Source: Bacteroidota bacterium
GTDB taxonomy: Bacteria > Bacteroidota > Bacteroidia > JAADEI01
Direction: 5' to 3'
Length of the DNA stretch: 43,687 nucleotides
NCBI GenBank assembly: GCA_026992635.1
Contig: JALWYU010000083.1
Span: 1 to 43,687 of the forward strand
Below are positions 15,971 through 23,627 of this stretch, one piece after another. Each line of letters opens with the position of its first letter. Position 1 is the first letter of the stretch. The notes below the pieces were generated by a model. That model did not search any database. It was given only the letters and a program-made list of their open reading frames with translations, and was not told where the DNA came from. The translations under genes were made by a program, and so were the position numbers.

Positions 15971-17662
15971 TCAAACAAGCCCATGCAATCTTTCCACTCC
16001 TTCCACACTTTCTCCCCCCTCCACGTTGCTTAGGTTAAACAGTTTGCCAATGGTTGTTTGTGTCAGGTTGACGAATTTTTCAAGTTCGCCGTAGGGGGAA
16101 ACGCCTGCCGCAACCACCTTTACGGCGTTTACGCTAAAGTAGTCCAGGTGGCGCTTCACCTGACGAAGGAACACAGTGGTTTCTCCGCCTTCGCCCTCCG
16201 TGGGTTCACCCTCCGCGGGTTCGCCCTCCTGGGCGGCTTCCCCGAGCTCGCTAAGCTGCTCGGCAATCTCTTCAGCCACCTGTCGGGCTTCCTCCTCTTT
16301 ACCTCCTTTACCTTTCTTACCGCGCTTAGTCGCCATTGTCGGCTGACCAGCCTCCAGAATATCCCTTAAGGGAACATTCAACTCGGCAAACACAGGTCTC
16401 AGCACATTAAGCATGAACGTATAGATGATACTGTAGGCGAGCATATAGGTTAACGGAGGCGTGGTAATCAGGTTGATGTACTCGTGGAGGTGGCGCTGGG
16501 ACGTGTACGCGGGCAATACCCCGGGCGCCGACAAAAACTCCGCAATTTTCGTCTTTAACAACCCCTCTATTGTCTGTTTAGCCTCTCTTTCCCCTTCAAG
16601 GTTCAGGGCAAGCTCATCCTGTAAGGACTTCATTACGAATTCGGGCGAGTAGGTTACCGGCAGGAATAGGCTTCTACCCTGGAGGGCTTCCACCGCTAAC
16701 GACGCCCCCATCAAGAACCGTTCTTGCATAGCCCCGACAAGGATGGTGTCGTCGGGGAATTCAACCGGGCGAAACGTAGGCGCACCCGTCTGTAAATCCC
16801 GCGGGTTAATCACTGAGTCTGGCAACCGGTATTCATAGAACAATGTCAGGACGGCGGAGATTGCTCCTTCGCTGGGCTTGTCCAGCTCGTCAAACAAAAT
16901 CACATGGTTTTCTGTGCTGTTAACGACACGCTCAATCCAGAGCGCAGGGGCAATCCCTATTACGCGCCGCTCGCCTAAGGGGATACTCGCCGGATACCCA
17001 AGGATATCCTCCTTCTGTAAAGTCTGGAGGAGGATACGGATTTCCTGGCTATCGTATTTAGGGATAAGGGTCATGTTTCCGATAATGCCCGTAAGGAATG
17101 TGGCTTCTTCCATGCCTGCCAGTCTGCCCATGACCTTTCGCGCCAGCGCCACCTGGTCTTCGCGTCCAGTTCCCACGATGATGTGCCCGAGCAGGTAACT
17201 TCCACAGAAGATTGTCCAGGCGAGCGTTAAGGCATGCTCGTCTATGTCTTCCGAAGAAGCGTAACGTACCGCTCGCCACACACCTAAGAAGAACCTGGCT
17301 ATCCCCCGCCAGGCTTCATTTTCCTTCTCCGCTTCTTCAAACAACCTGGACACCTCACTATGTACCCCTTCATCTGAAAAAATCTTGAATAAGTCCTGGA
17401 GGACTTTAGAGGTGAAGTGTGCTACGCGAGCGGTTTTCCCGGCACCCTGCGGCGCGAACAATATCACGCGCAGGTTTTTCTTACCCCGCGAAGAAAACAG
17501 CGCCGAGTAAATCAGGGTATTATAATCGGGGATAGGTGGGAACTCCTCAAAGTCGCCAATGCCAGCTTCTTTGATTTTCTTTCTCAGCGGGTCGGGCACC
17601 TTAACATATTGAATACCAGCTCTGTATATAAACTCCGGGTCTCCCTGAAAGTACACAGCCAT
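15971..17662 (-). CDS. AAA+ ATPase, MoxR-like, with long helical insertion and acidic linker
   Basis: 563 aa. Walker A is APQGAGKT (residues 70-77) and Walker B is VILFDELD (254-261). A sensor-1-like strand (DDTILVGAMQ) and QGRSLFLPVTYSPEF, which resembles the sensor/arginine segment of MoxR-type ATPases, follow. The 175 residues between Walker A and B are unusually long and partly helical, so a domain is probably inserted there. After about residue 440 comes a Lys/Gly stretch (KRGKKGKGGKEEE) and an acidic repeat (EGEPAEGEPTEGEGGE), then a short C-terminal domain. It lies 53 bp after rmuC and 12 bp before the helical partner gene. ATPase activity is expected; the target is unknown. Confidence 0.8.
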   Translation of the reverse strand: MAVYFQGDPEFIYRAGIQYVKVPDPLRKKIKEAGIGDFEEFPPIPDYNTLIYSALFSSRGKKNLRVILFAPQGAGKTARVAHFTSKVLQDLFKIFSDEGVHSEVSRLFEEAEKENEAWRGIARFFLGVWRAVRYASSEDIDEHALTLAWTIFCGSYLLGHIIVGTGREDQVALARKVMGRLAGMEEATFLTGIIGNMTLIPKYDSQEIRILLQTLQKEDILGYPASIPLGERRVIGIAPALWIERVVNSTENHVILFDELDKPSEGAISAVLTLFYEYRLPDSVINPRDLQTGAPTFRPVEFPDDTILVGAMQERFLMGASLAVEALQGRSLFLPVTYSPEFVMKSLQDELALNLEGEREAKQTIEGLLKTKIAEFLSAPGVLPAYTSQRHLHEYINLITTPPLTYMLAYSIIYTFMLNVLRPVFAELNVPLRDILEAGQPTMATKRGKKGKGGKEEEARQVAEEIAEQLSELGEAAQEGEPAEGEPTEGEGGETTVFLRQVKRHLDYFSVNAVKVVAAGVSPYGELEKFVNLTQTTIGKLFNLSNVEGGESVEGVERLHGLV

Positions 17663-17715
17663 GCTTTCGCATTTTCAAAGGTATGTGAGATGGTACTTTT
17701 TGCAGACGCTGTGTG

Positions 17716-19011
17716 TTAATTTTCTTCTTCTTCGGGAGAGGGCTTGAGTATCCTTACCGATGTCTGGATTTGTTGTGGTTGGTGGAGTTGTTGTGCTTCG
17801 GGGAGGTTCAGGTCTGCAAAGCGTCTTAGTTGTGGTTGGAGGCGTCCCTCCCATGAACCCACCAATTCATTGTAGGTTTTGGTTGCCTGGTGCAGGTTAT
17901 TGCCGAGTTTTACCATGTGTTTTATGAATGTGTGCATACGTTTCATCAGTTCACGTGCGTAAGTAACGATTTGCTGGGCATTTTTGTAGGCGTGATATTG
18001 CGTCCACGCCAGCTGCACTGTTTTCAGGAATGCGAGAAGTGTGATAGGCGATGTGAGGAGGTCATTATGCTGTACTGCATATTCCAGTAGATTGGGGTTG
18101 TGCTCAAAGGCGGCGGAGAGTGCACCTTCATGGGGGATGAACATGACTACGAAGGGTGTTTGGTCTTCTACATAATTGCGCTGGCTCAATGTTTTGATAG
18201 CATTTGCTACATTGTTGCTGTGTTTTTTCAGCAGTTTTGCTTTTTGTTCTTCGTTCTTGCAAGCCATGGCTTCAAAGTATGCTTTCAGAGGTGCTTTGGC
18301 GTCTATGGGGATGCTACCTCCTTGGGGCAAGAGCAGGACTATGTCTGGTCTACCACGATTCTGCATTTGCTTTTGCTTGATGTAGATGATGTTTTCCTGC
18401 AAGCCTGCCAGTTCCAGTATGCGTTCCAGTTGGAGTTCGCCGAAGGTACCTCGCACACCAGAGGATTGGGAAAATGCTTCAGCAAGGGCAGTAGTACTCT
18501 TTTGCAGTTCTGTCTGGAGTTGCATGAGGTGGGTGAGGCGTTCGGTGAGTTCGCCATAGGCTTTCTGGCGCTTTGTCTCTATGTCCTGCACGAGTTCTTC
18601 CAGTTTATTGAGGTCTTTTTTGAGGGGATCAACGATTTTGTCTATTTGTTCCCGGTGGGTGCTAAGCGAGTCTTTGAGGCTGGTTACCACCTGTTTGAGT
18701 TGTTGCCGTGTTTGCTCAAAGAAGATTTTACTTTGGGCGTGGAGGACGTCCTGCGCCAGCTTGGCGAACTTTCCTTCCATTTTCTCTGTCAGTTCTCTAT
18801 ATGCTTTTTCGCGTTCGTGGAGTAATGTGGAACGGAGGGCGGCATTGTCTTCCCGCAGTTGTGTGTTTTCTTTTCGCAGGCTTTTGATTTCCTGGTCTGC
18901 GTAGACAATGCGGTCCTTGAGGGAGGCAACCCACGTACGCATGTACAGGTAAGTGATCAGGACACCCGCAGCAATGCCTGCAATCAGCCATAACAGATCC
19001 GAGCCATCCAT
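17716..19011 (-). CDS. rmuC: RmuC family protein (DNA recombination)
   Basis: 431 aa with the RmuC layout: an N-terminal membrane anchor (LLWLIAGIAAGVLITYLYM), a long coiled coil (about 35-175), then the nuclease-like core. That core has GTFGELQLERILELAGL, the acidic signatures PDIVLLLPQGGSIPIDAKAPL and FVVMFIPHEGALSAAF, and ends with a helical tail. The PD...DAK pattern fits the restriction-endonuclease-like fold assigned to RmuC. RmuC limits inversions at short inverted repeats in E. coli and appears in phage-defence contexts. Here its start lies 64 bp beyond the trailer-end repeat of the CRISPR array, in the direction of crRNA transcription, and it heads the AAA+ cassette. Confidence 0.92.
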   Translation of the reverse strand: MDGSDLLWLIAGIAAGVLITYLYMRTWVASLKDRIVYADQEIKSLRKENTQLREDNAALRSTLLHEREKAYRELTEKMEGKFAKLAQDVLHAQSKIFFEQTRQQLKQVVTSLKDSLSTHREQIDKIVDPLKKDLNKLEELVQDIETKRQKAYGELTERLTHLMQLQTELQKSTTALAEAFSQSSGVRGTFGELQLERILELAGLQENIIYIKQKQMQNRGRPDIVLLLPQGGSIPIDAKAPLKAYFEAMACKNEEQKAKLLKKHSNNVANAIKTLSQRNYVEDQTPFVVMFIPHEGALSAAFEHNPNLLEYAVQHNDLLTSPITLLAFLKTVQLAWTQYHAYKNAQQIVTYARELMKRMHTFIKHMVKLGNNLHQATKTYNELVGSWEGRLQPQLRRFADLNLPEAQQLHQPQQIQTSVRILKPSPEEEEN

Positions 19012-19074
19012 CAGCGTGCTGTTTTAAGTAAAGCTACGGTGTGAAGTGGAATTGCATTCCTGTATGTTGGTCTG

Positions 19075-19891
19075 GTTGCAATCCTTTTTTTGCTGGACGT
19101 GCCACAGGGACGGAGAAGCAAGCGACGAGGGAGATATTGATTTAGAGACATATGCATCGCAATCCTTCTTTTGCTGGACCTGCCACAAGGACGCTGCTAG
19201 AAGTGAGAGCGCACGAAAAGTTGATGAAAGAGTCGCAATCCTTCTTTTGCTGGACCTGCCACAAGGACAAAAGCAGATTCCCGCGTCAGCGTGGGACGCG
19301 GGGATTGGTCGCAATCCTTCTTTTGCTGGACCTGCCACAAGGACCCGTTTCCAAACTTTAGAACTTTCTCCTTCTCCTCAAACACCAGTCGCAATCCTTC
19401 TTTTGCTGGACCTGCCACAAGGACTGAAATAGAGGTATGGGACCGAGAGAGCCATTATGAAGTCGCAATCCTTCTTTTGCTGGACCTGCCACAAGGACGT
19501 AAGATAATAGTGCACGCCTGGGTGGAGGCGTGCAATTGCGGGTCGCAATCCTTCTTTTGCTGGACCTGCCACAAGGACAGATGACGGTGGCAAAGGATGC
19601 CGGAACCGCCCCCGCCGGCGAGTCGCAATCCTTCTTTTGCTGGACCTGCCACAAGGACGAAGGTCAGGGCGTTGTGGAAAGGGGGTGAAGGGGAGGTCGC
19701 AATCCTTCTTTTGCTGGACCTGCCACAAGGACTGTGAAAATGAAGACGTACTGGCTCTGGTGTGCGTGTTGTTTTGTCGCAATCCTTCTTTTGCTGGACC
19801 TGCCACAAGGACAAAATATGTGGCTGAACAGGCTACTTGGTAGGGGTGTAAAGAGTCGCAATCCTTCTTTTGCTGGACCTGCCACAAGGAC
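19075..19891 (-). CRISPR. CRISPR array, 11 repeats of 37 nt, 10 spacers of 37-44 nt
   Basis: On the plus strand the repeat begins GTCGCAATCC and ends CCACAAGGAC. Repeats start at 19075, 19156, 19232, 19308, 19388, 19462, 19543, 19622, 19696, 19776 and 19855. The first (19075) has four substitutions and the second one; the others appear identical. Decay at the low-coordinate end marks the trailer, so the leader is at 19892-20045 next to cas2 and transcription runs on the minus strand. In that orientation the repeat starts GTCCTTGTGG and ends GGATTGCGAC, giving an expected 8-nt 5' crRNA tag ATTGCGAC. TCCTT and AAGGA can form a small stem upstream of the Cas6 site. Two spacers contain perfect 8-bp hairpins. 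Confidence 0.97.
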
Positions 19892-20045
19892 AGTGCTTTT
19901 CACAGATCACTGGTAACCAGCCATTTGCGAATATGGGTGGGGTAGAACGCCCTCCCTACCCCTTTAAAATAACGTAAAGTGTGGGCGAAAAAGTTTGGAG
20001 GTTTGTCAGGTTTGTCGGGGCAGAAGGTTCGGACCGGCATCTCCG
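19892..20045 (-). promoter_or_regulatory. CRISPR leader between cas2 and the array
   Basis: 154 bp separate the last repeat from the cas2 stop. On the minus strand it is AT-rich near TTTACGTTATTTTAAAG, a plausible promoter. It also has an inverted repeat, GGGGTAG and CTACCCC (19939-19962), that may act as a cas2 terminator or a leader motif. Leader status is inferred from repeat conservation at this end. Confidence 0.65.
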
Positions 20046-20444
20046 TCAAATGAATAGCAGGTTGGGGTTATCGCGGATCAGCTCCAGGTCCAGGTCTTTG
20101 CCAATGATGGTCATGGCGCGCACCTCGTCTATGGATACCGGGATGATCACGATGGAGTCGTGGTTCTCGTACAGTGAATTGACTTCCTTCAGTTTGGTCA
20201 CGATTTCGTAATAAACCTCCCGGGAGGTCTCCGCAATGAATACCGACTTCTGAATGCGGATACAGCCCTTTCGCTCCAGGAAACGGGCAACCAGCGTCCT
20301 GACCCGGTCATCCTCAATGTCGTACATGACCAGGTAGAGCATGGTGCGTCGCTTTTTGGGGTGGGTCTGTACGATGCCGATGAGCTGACGGATGCGGTCT
20401 GGCAGTGGCTTGAGCAAGTCGGAGCTGGTCGTTTCACGCATCAT
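20046..20444 (-). CDS. cas2: Cas2, with N-terminal extension
   Basis: The Cas2 core begins MLYLVMYDIEDDRVR (the Asp of YDIEDD corresponds to the conserved Cas2 Asp). It continues to RIQKSVFIAETS and a C-terminal strand segment DSIVIIPVS. Cas2 dimerises and bridges Cas1 dimers during spacer integration. The frame is open to 20486. I chose ATG 20444 (133 aa) because its ATGATG overlaps the stop of the upstream gene, which suggests translational coupling. This leaves about 34 residues before the core; starting at MLYL (20342) would give a normal-sized Cas2 of about 98 aa. The extension contains a helix-like PDRIRQLIGIVQ and could contact the neighbouring PrimPol-like protein, which is speculation. 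Confidence 0.9.
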   Translation of the reverse strand: MMRETTSSDLLKPLPDRIRQLIGIVQTHPKKRRTMLYLVMYDIEDDRVRTLVARFLERKGCIRIQKSVFIAETSREVYYEIVTKLKEVNSLYENHDSIVIIPVSIDEVRAMTIIGKDLDLELIRDNPNLLFI

Positions 20445-21501
20445 GTGCGTTTTGTTCTGGAGACGAGTGGGAGGAAGAGTGCTCATCCAGGAACTTCAGG
20501 ATGAGACGGGCAAGGAGATGAGACAGTTCACGGTCTACACGGGAGCGGGTGGTGGGCACAACCGTAAACCCCTTTTTACCCAGGTAGAGATTCACTTCGC
20601 CGAGGCGCGTACCACTGGACACCTGAATCTGCTGTCCATAATGGATGTCCCGCACGTAGACGATTTGCAAGCCCGCCTCTTTGAGGAAGCCCATCAGCCG
20701 GGGCATGAGCTGTTTCAGCGCAGGGGGTACATACACCTGTTTAAAGGGTTGTCTGCGGTAGGTGGGTGTATCGCGCAGGAGCGCTCTGATTTTGCGCAGG
20801 GTTGCCTCGTCCGGACCTCTCAATTGTTTTTCCTGTTTTCGGTGTTTTTCTTCAATTTGTTTGATTTGTTGCTGGATTGACTTTTCTACGGAGAGGGTGG
20901 TGGGGTCCACGATGCTAAAGGGGTCAAGGGGAGTGGGGTTAGGGTTGACGAGTGGGTGCGGGTCATGGGCAAGTATCCACCGGAAGGTAACAATGCTGGA
21001 GGAGGGTAGGAAGACATGATCCATCAAATGCAGTTTTCGTGCCAGATGAATGGGCAGAGCCCGGCAAAGCACGCTGTACAGGTGTTGATCCCGGATGGGC
21101 TGGGCAAGCAAAAGGAGTGCGATGACCTCGGTTGCTGAGGGTAGTTGCCATGCGAGGATCACGGACTGTTCACGATGAAGCTTTTCTTTGAGTGTTTCCG
21201 GCTGGATTTCTTTTTCGTGCAGATTGGTGAACTGGACTGCCACGACAGACGCACTCAAGAAGTTGCTTTCGTTGGGTAGGGGCGGGTAAAAGAGTGGACA
21301 GATCAGTGCGGGCAGTCGCTTGATTTCGCGGTAGTACTGTCTGGGGTCCAGCTGGTAGAGTTCCGTGAGGGTTTCCGACTCCTGGCAGAGTGTACTGGAT
21401 GGGTTTCGGATGAGTGCACTGACCTGCGCCAGGTTCAGCTTTTTCAATGGGCTGGCAAACTGTTCATGGATTGACACCAGTGTGGAAGTCAGGGTTTCCA
21501 T
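20434..21501 (-). CDS. Putative degenerate BT4734/VirE-N-like (primase-polymerase-type) protein between cas1 and cas2
   Basis: 355 aa. Residues about 50-190 follow the order of BT4734/VirE N-terminal (PrimPol-like) domains: DPRQYYREIKRLPALI, then a strand, then REQSVILAWQLPSATEVIAL, and finally FRWILAHDPHPLVNPNPTP, like the HDP...NPNA end of that family. The DxD expected after the first strand is absent (VVAVQFTNL), so catalysis is doubtful. A coiled coil (about 195-235) links to a C-terminal domain with YGQQIQVSSGTRLGEVNLYLG and KKGFTVV. CRISPR-associated primase-polymerases are known beside cas1/cas2 in type III loci. The start overlaps cas1 by 13 nt and the stop overlaps cas2. Homology is judged by eye only. 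Confidence 0.5.
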   Translation of the reverse strand: METLTSTLVSIHEQFASPLKKLNLAQVSALIRNPSSTLCQESETLTELYQLDPRQYYREIKRLPALICPLFYPPLPNESNFLSASVVAVQFTNLHEKEIQPETLKEKLHREQSVILAWQLPSATEVIALLLLAQPIRDQHLYSVLCRALPIHLARKLHLMDHVFLPSSSIVTFRWILAHDPHPLVNPNPTPLDPFSIVDPTTLSVEKSIQQQIKQIEEKHRKQEKQLRGPDEATLRKIRALLRDTPTYRRQPFKQVYVPPALKQLMPRLMGFLKEAGLQIVYVRDIHYGQQIQVSSGTRLGEVNLYLGKKGFTVVPTTRSRVDRELSHLLARLILKFLDEHSSSHSSPEQNAHDA

Positions 21502-22490
21502 GGGTTGGCTTCGTCAGTTTTGAGGAATTGCTTAGCCAGATGGCGTGCGTACCGGTTGATGTGTTCTTCGCGGCTGCGCTTCACTCCGTCTATGGCGACG
21601 ATCTCCGACAGGTAGTCAATCACTGCCTGGGCAACGATGCGTTTTCCGAGAGGTTCAAGCATACAGGTGCCGTCCGGCTCATAGCGGAAGCACTCCTGGG
21701 GGATCGCTTCATCCAGGCAGAGTGTCAGGAGCGGATAGTCAACCCAGTGCCGGTAGAGCTCCACTATGTCGTAGACGAGGGCTGGGCGGTTGTAGTCGTC
21801 CCGGTGGTAGATGCCCACGTAGGGGTCGAGTCCCGCCCGAATGAGTGCGCCTTCCACGCGTGTGTACAGGATTCCGTACCCGTAGTTGAGCATGGCGTTG
21901 AAGGGGTCGCGTGCCGGGTGGCGTGTACGTTCGCCCGTGGGGAAGTAGGTGGGGATGGCGTCGGCGATCAGGCGGAAGTAACGGCGTGCAGCCTGTCCTT
22001 CCCATCCACGGAGCTCTGGCAGGATATCGTGCAGGTATTCGCTATGGAGTGCCTGGATTTTACTGATATAGTCTGAGAGGGCGTTGAGCGCTGCCTGAAC
22101 CTTTGTCTTCAGGTCTGGCTTACGGATGCTGATAGTTCGGAGCACGCCCTTCTGGTGCCTGATCTTCTGGATGACCAGGTCTTTCACCCAGCTGGTAACG
22201 TGGGGCGAATAGAGGAATTCAATCTGCTTTTTGCGGATGGTGGCAATGGACCCATACTGGATGCTCCACACGCGGGCACGGGGCTCACCCCGCTGATCCA
22301 GGAAGAAGATGTCAATTTCGTGTTCTAAGGCGAGGAGGATGGCATCGCTGGTGATGCGTGCTCCCCGTGCGATACTGATGGATGAGATGCGTGCGGGGTG
22401 GATGCGTCGTTTCTGGTCGGGCGTAACGATGAGGAACTGTCCGTTTTCCACGATGATTGATGATCCGCTACTGCTCAGTATTATGTGCAT
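21489..22490 (-). CDS. cas1: Cas1 integrase
   Basis: 333 aa, normal for Cas1. The N-terminal beta domain has IIVENGQFLIV, ARISSISIARGARITSDAIL and EIDIFFLDQRGEP. The helical catalytic domain has the metal ligands in RGWEGQAARRYF (Glu164), GIYHRDDYNRPALVYDIVE (His229, Asp241) and the LNYGYGILYTRVEGAL helix. Cas1 with Cas2 captures and integrates spacers at the leader. The start overlaps cas6 by 23 nt and the stop overlaps the PrimPol-like gene by 13 nt. No reverse transcriptase is fused or nearby, so DNA spacers are expected. Confidence 0.97.
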   Translation of the reverse strand: MHIILSSSGSSIIVENGQFLIVTPDQKRRIHPARISSISIARGARITSDAILLALEHEIDIFFLDQRGEPRARVWSIQYGSIATIRKKQIEFLYSPHVTSWVKDLVIQKIRHQKGVLRTISIRKPDLKTKVQAALNALSDYISKIQALHSEYLHDILPELRGWEGQAARRYFRLIADAIPTYFPTGERTRHPARDPFNAMLNYGYGILYTRVEGALIRAGLDPYVGIYHRDDYNRPALVYDIVELYRHWVDYPLLTLCLDEAIPQECFRYEPDGTCMLEPLGKRIVAQAVIDYLSEIVAIDGVKRSREEHINRYARHLAKQFLKTDEANPWKP

Positions 22491-23244
22491 GGCTAGTGGT
22501 GGGATTATGGAGGGTTATTCTGGAGAGGGAGCCGTATCCGCGGCTGACTCCTTTACCCAGACCTATATGTGGTGGCAGGCAGACGTTGGATTGCCAGAGT
22601 ATGTCAAAGGCAATTAATGGAATTCGCTTTTTGAAATGGACGGTTTTTTCGTGAATAACACGGATGATGCGCACCTGAATGGGTTCAGAAATCGTCCAGC
22701 CGATCCCTTTTGCCATGGAGAGGATGTTGCCTGTGAGGATGCGTTCCAGGAAGTTGAGGAGCTGTGGGTGGTAGTGGCTGGTGCTGGTGGTGCGAAGCTG
22801 TTGCTTGAGCTGTTTGAAGGTCTGGTAGTTGGTTTCGTTGAGTGCGAGCCAGCTGGTCAGCCTGTAATGGAATTGCGGATAAGGGGCTAAGAAGAAGTGC
22901 CACCGGCGAAAGGTTACCTTGTGGATGCTGAACTCACGGTATTCGTTTTTGATGCGGAGTGTCCTGCCGCAGTGCTGAAAAAAGTGGATGAGTTCCTCGC
23001 AGCCCTCACGCAGACAGACGATTGCGGGCTTGCCCCTGATCAATCGGTACTGGATGAGCGGGTAGCCGTAGCGGTAGGTGTTTCGGCTCAGGTGGTTGTG
23101 GAACAGGATGTGTTCGCGTCCTGCAATTTCAATGATTGCCTGGCGGAAGTAGTCCAGTTCATGGGGGCGAAGCGAAAGGTTGAACTGGACGGTCAGCAGT
23201 GGGCATTCAAAGGGTTCGGATGTGGGCTTTGTCGTTTCCTGCAT
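22468..23244 (-). CDS. cas6: Cas6 crRNA-processing endoribonuclease
   Basis: 258 aa. Two RAMP-like halves: N-terminal LTVQFNLSLRPHELDYFRQA, then FHNHLSRNTYRYGYPLIQYR, typical of Bacteroidota Cas6 with His residues near 49-51 as candidate catalytic groups. The C-terminal glycine-rich loop is GLGKGVSRGYGSL. It would cleave the array transcript just upstream of the 8-nt tag. It lies 12 bp after the small accessory gene and overlaps cas1 by 23 nt. Confidence 0.92.
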   Translation of the reverse strand: MQETTKPTSEPFECPLLTVQFNLSLRPHELDYFRQAIIEIAGREHILFHNHLSRNTYRYGYPLIQYRLIRGKPAIVCLREGCEELIHFFQHCGRTLRIKNEYREFSIHKVTFRRWHFFLAPYPQFHYRLTSWLALNETNYQTFKQLKQQLRTTSTSHYHPQLLNFLERILTGNILSMAKGIGWTISEPIQVRIIRVIHEKTVHFKKRIPLIAFDILWQSNVCLPPHIGLGKGVSRGYGSLSRITLHNPTTSHAHNTEQ

Positions 23245-23256
23245 CTTGGGATTTTT

Positions 23257-23622
23257 TCAAATTGAGGGATATTTTCTGAAGCCCAGGAAGCGGAAGCGCC
23301 GAATGGTTGTTCCGTTGGATTCTTCCAGGATTTCCCGTTTTGTGGCTGTGGAAACGCAGGTTATGCCCTGCTGTTGCAGGAATCGGACAAGCGCGTAGGT
23401 GAGGGTGAACTCGCCCTGGACCAGAACAGTGACGCCTGTTCCCCAGCGGGTTAGTATAGACTGTGTGATCTGGCGTGCGGTTTGCAGGATCCACTCTTCA
23501 TCAGCATCGGGCGGCACCTCCGGAAAGGGCATATCTACAACTTTGCCAAACTGCCTGTGCGCAGCCTCTATCTGTTCGGGCTGCCAGCGTTCGGAGGGGT
23601 GGTTGGTGAGGTTGATGAGCAT
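23257..23622 (-). CDS. Small CRISPR-associated protein, possible ring-nuclease-like regulator
   Basis: 121 aa. It begins MLINLTNHPSERW and has VVDMPFPEVPPDADEEW, then VTVLVQGEFTLTYALVRFLQ, GITCVSTATKRE, and ends FRFLGFRKYPS. I recognise this pattern (LTNHPS, VDxPFP, GE(F/M)T.T.ALV) as a small protein found in type III loci of Bacteroidota and others, but cannot give a family name with certainty. Its size, Rossmann-like strand order and place right after csx1 suggest a role with cyclic oligoadenylate, such as binding or degrading it. That role is inference. It starts 5 bp after csx1 and is followed by cas6 after 12 bp. Confidence 0.6.
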   Translation of the reverse strand: MLINLTNHPSERWQPEQIEAAHRQFGKVVDMPFPEVPPDADEEWILQTARQITQSILTRWGTGVTVLVQGEFTLTYALVRFLQQQGITCVSTATKREILEESNGTTIRRFRFLGFRKYPSI

Positions 23623-23627
23623 GGGCT

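Noticed and set aside
18100-18825. 241-codon plus-strand frame inside rmuC
   Set aside because: Antisense shadow of the RmuC coiled-coil region.
19024-19916. Several overlapping frames on both strands with repeated VAGPAKEGLR-, WQVQQKKDCD- or LLLLDLPQG-type peptides
   Set aside because: They are translations of the CRISPR repeat in different frames, not genes.
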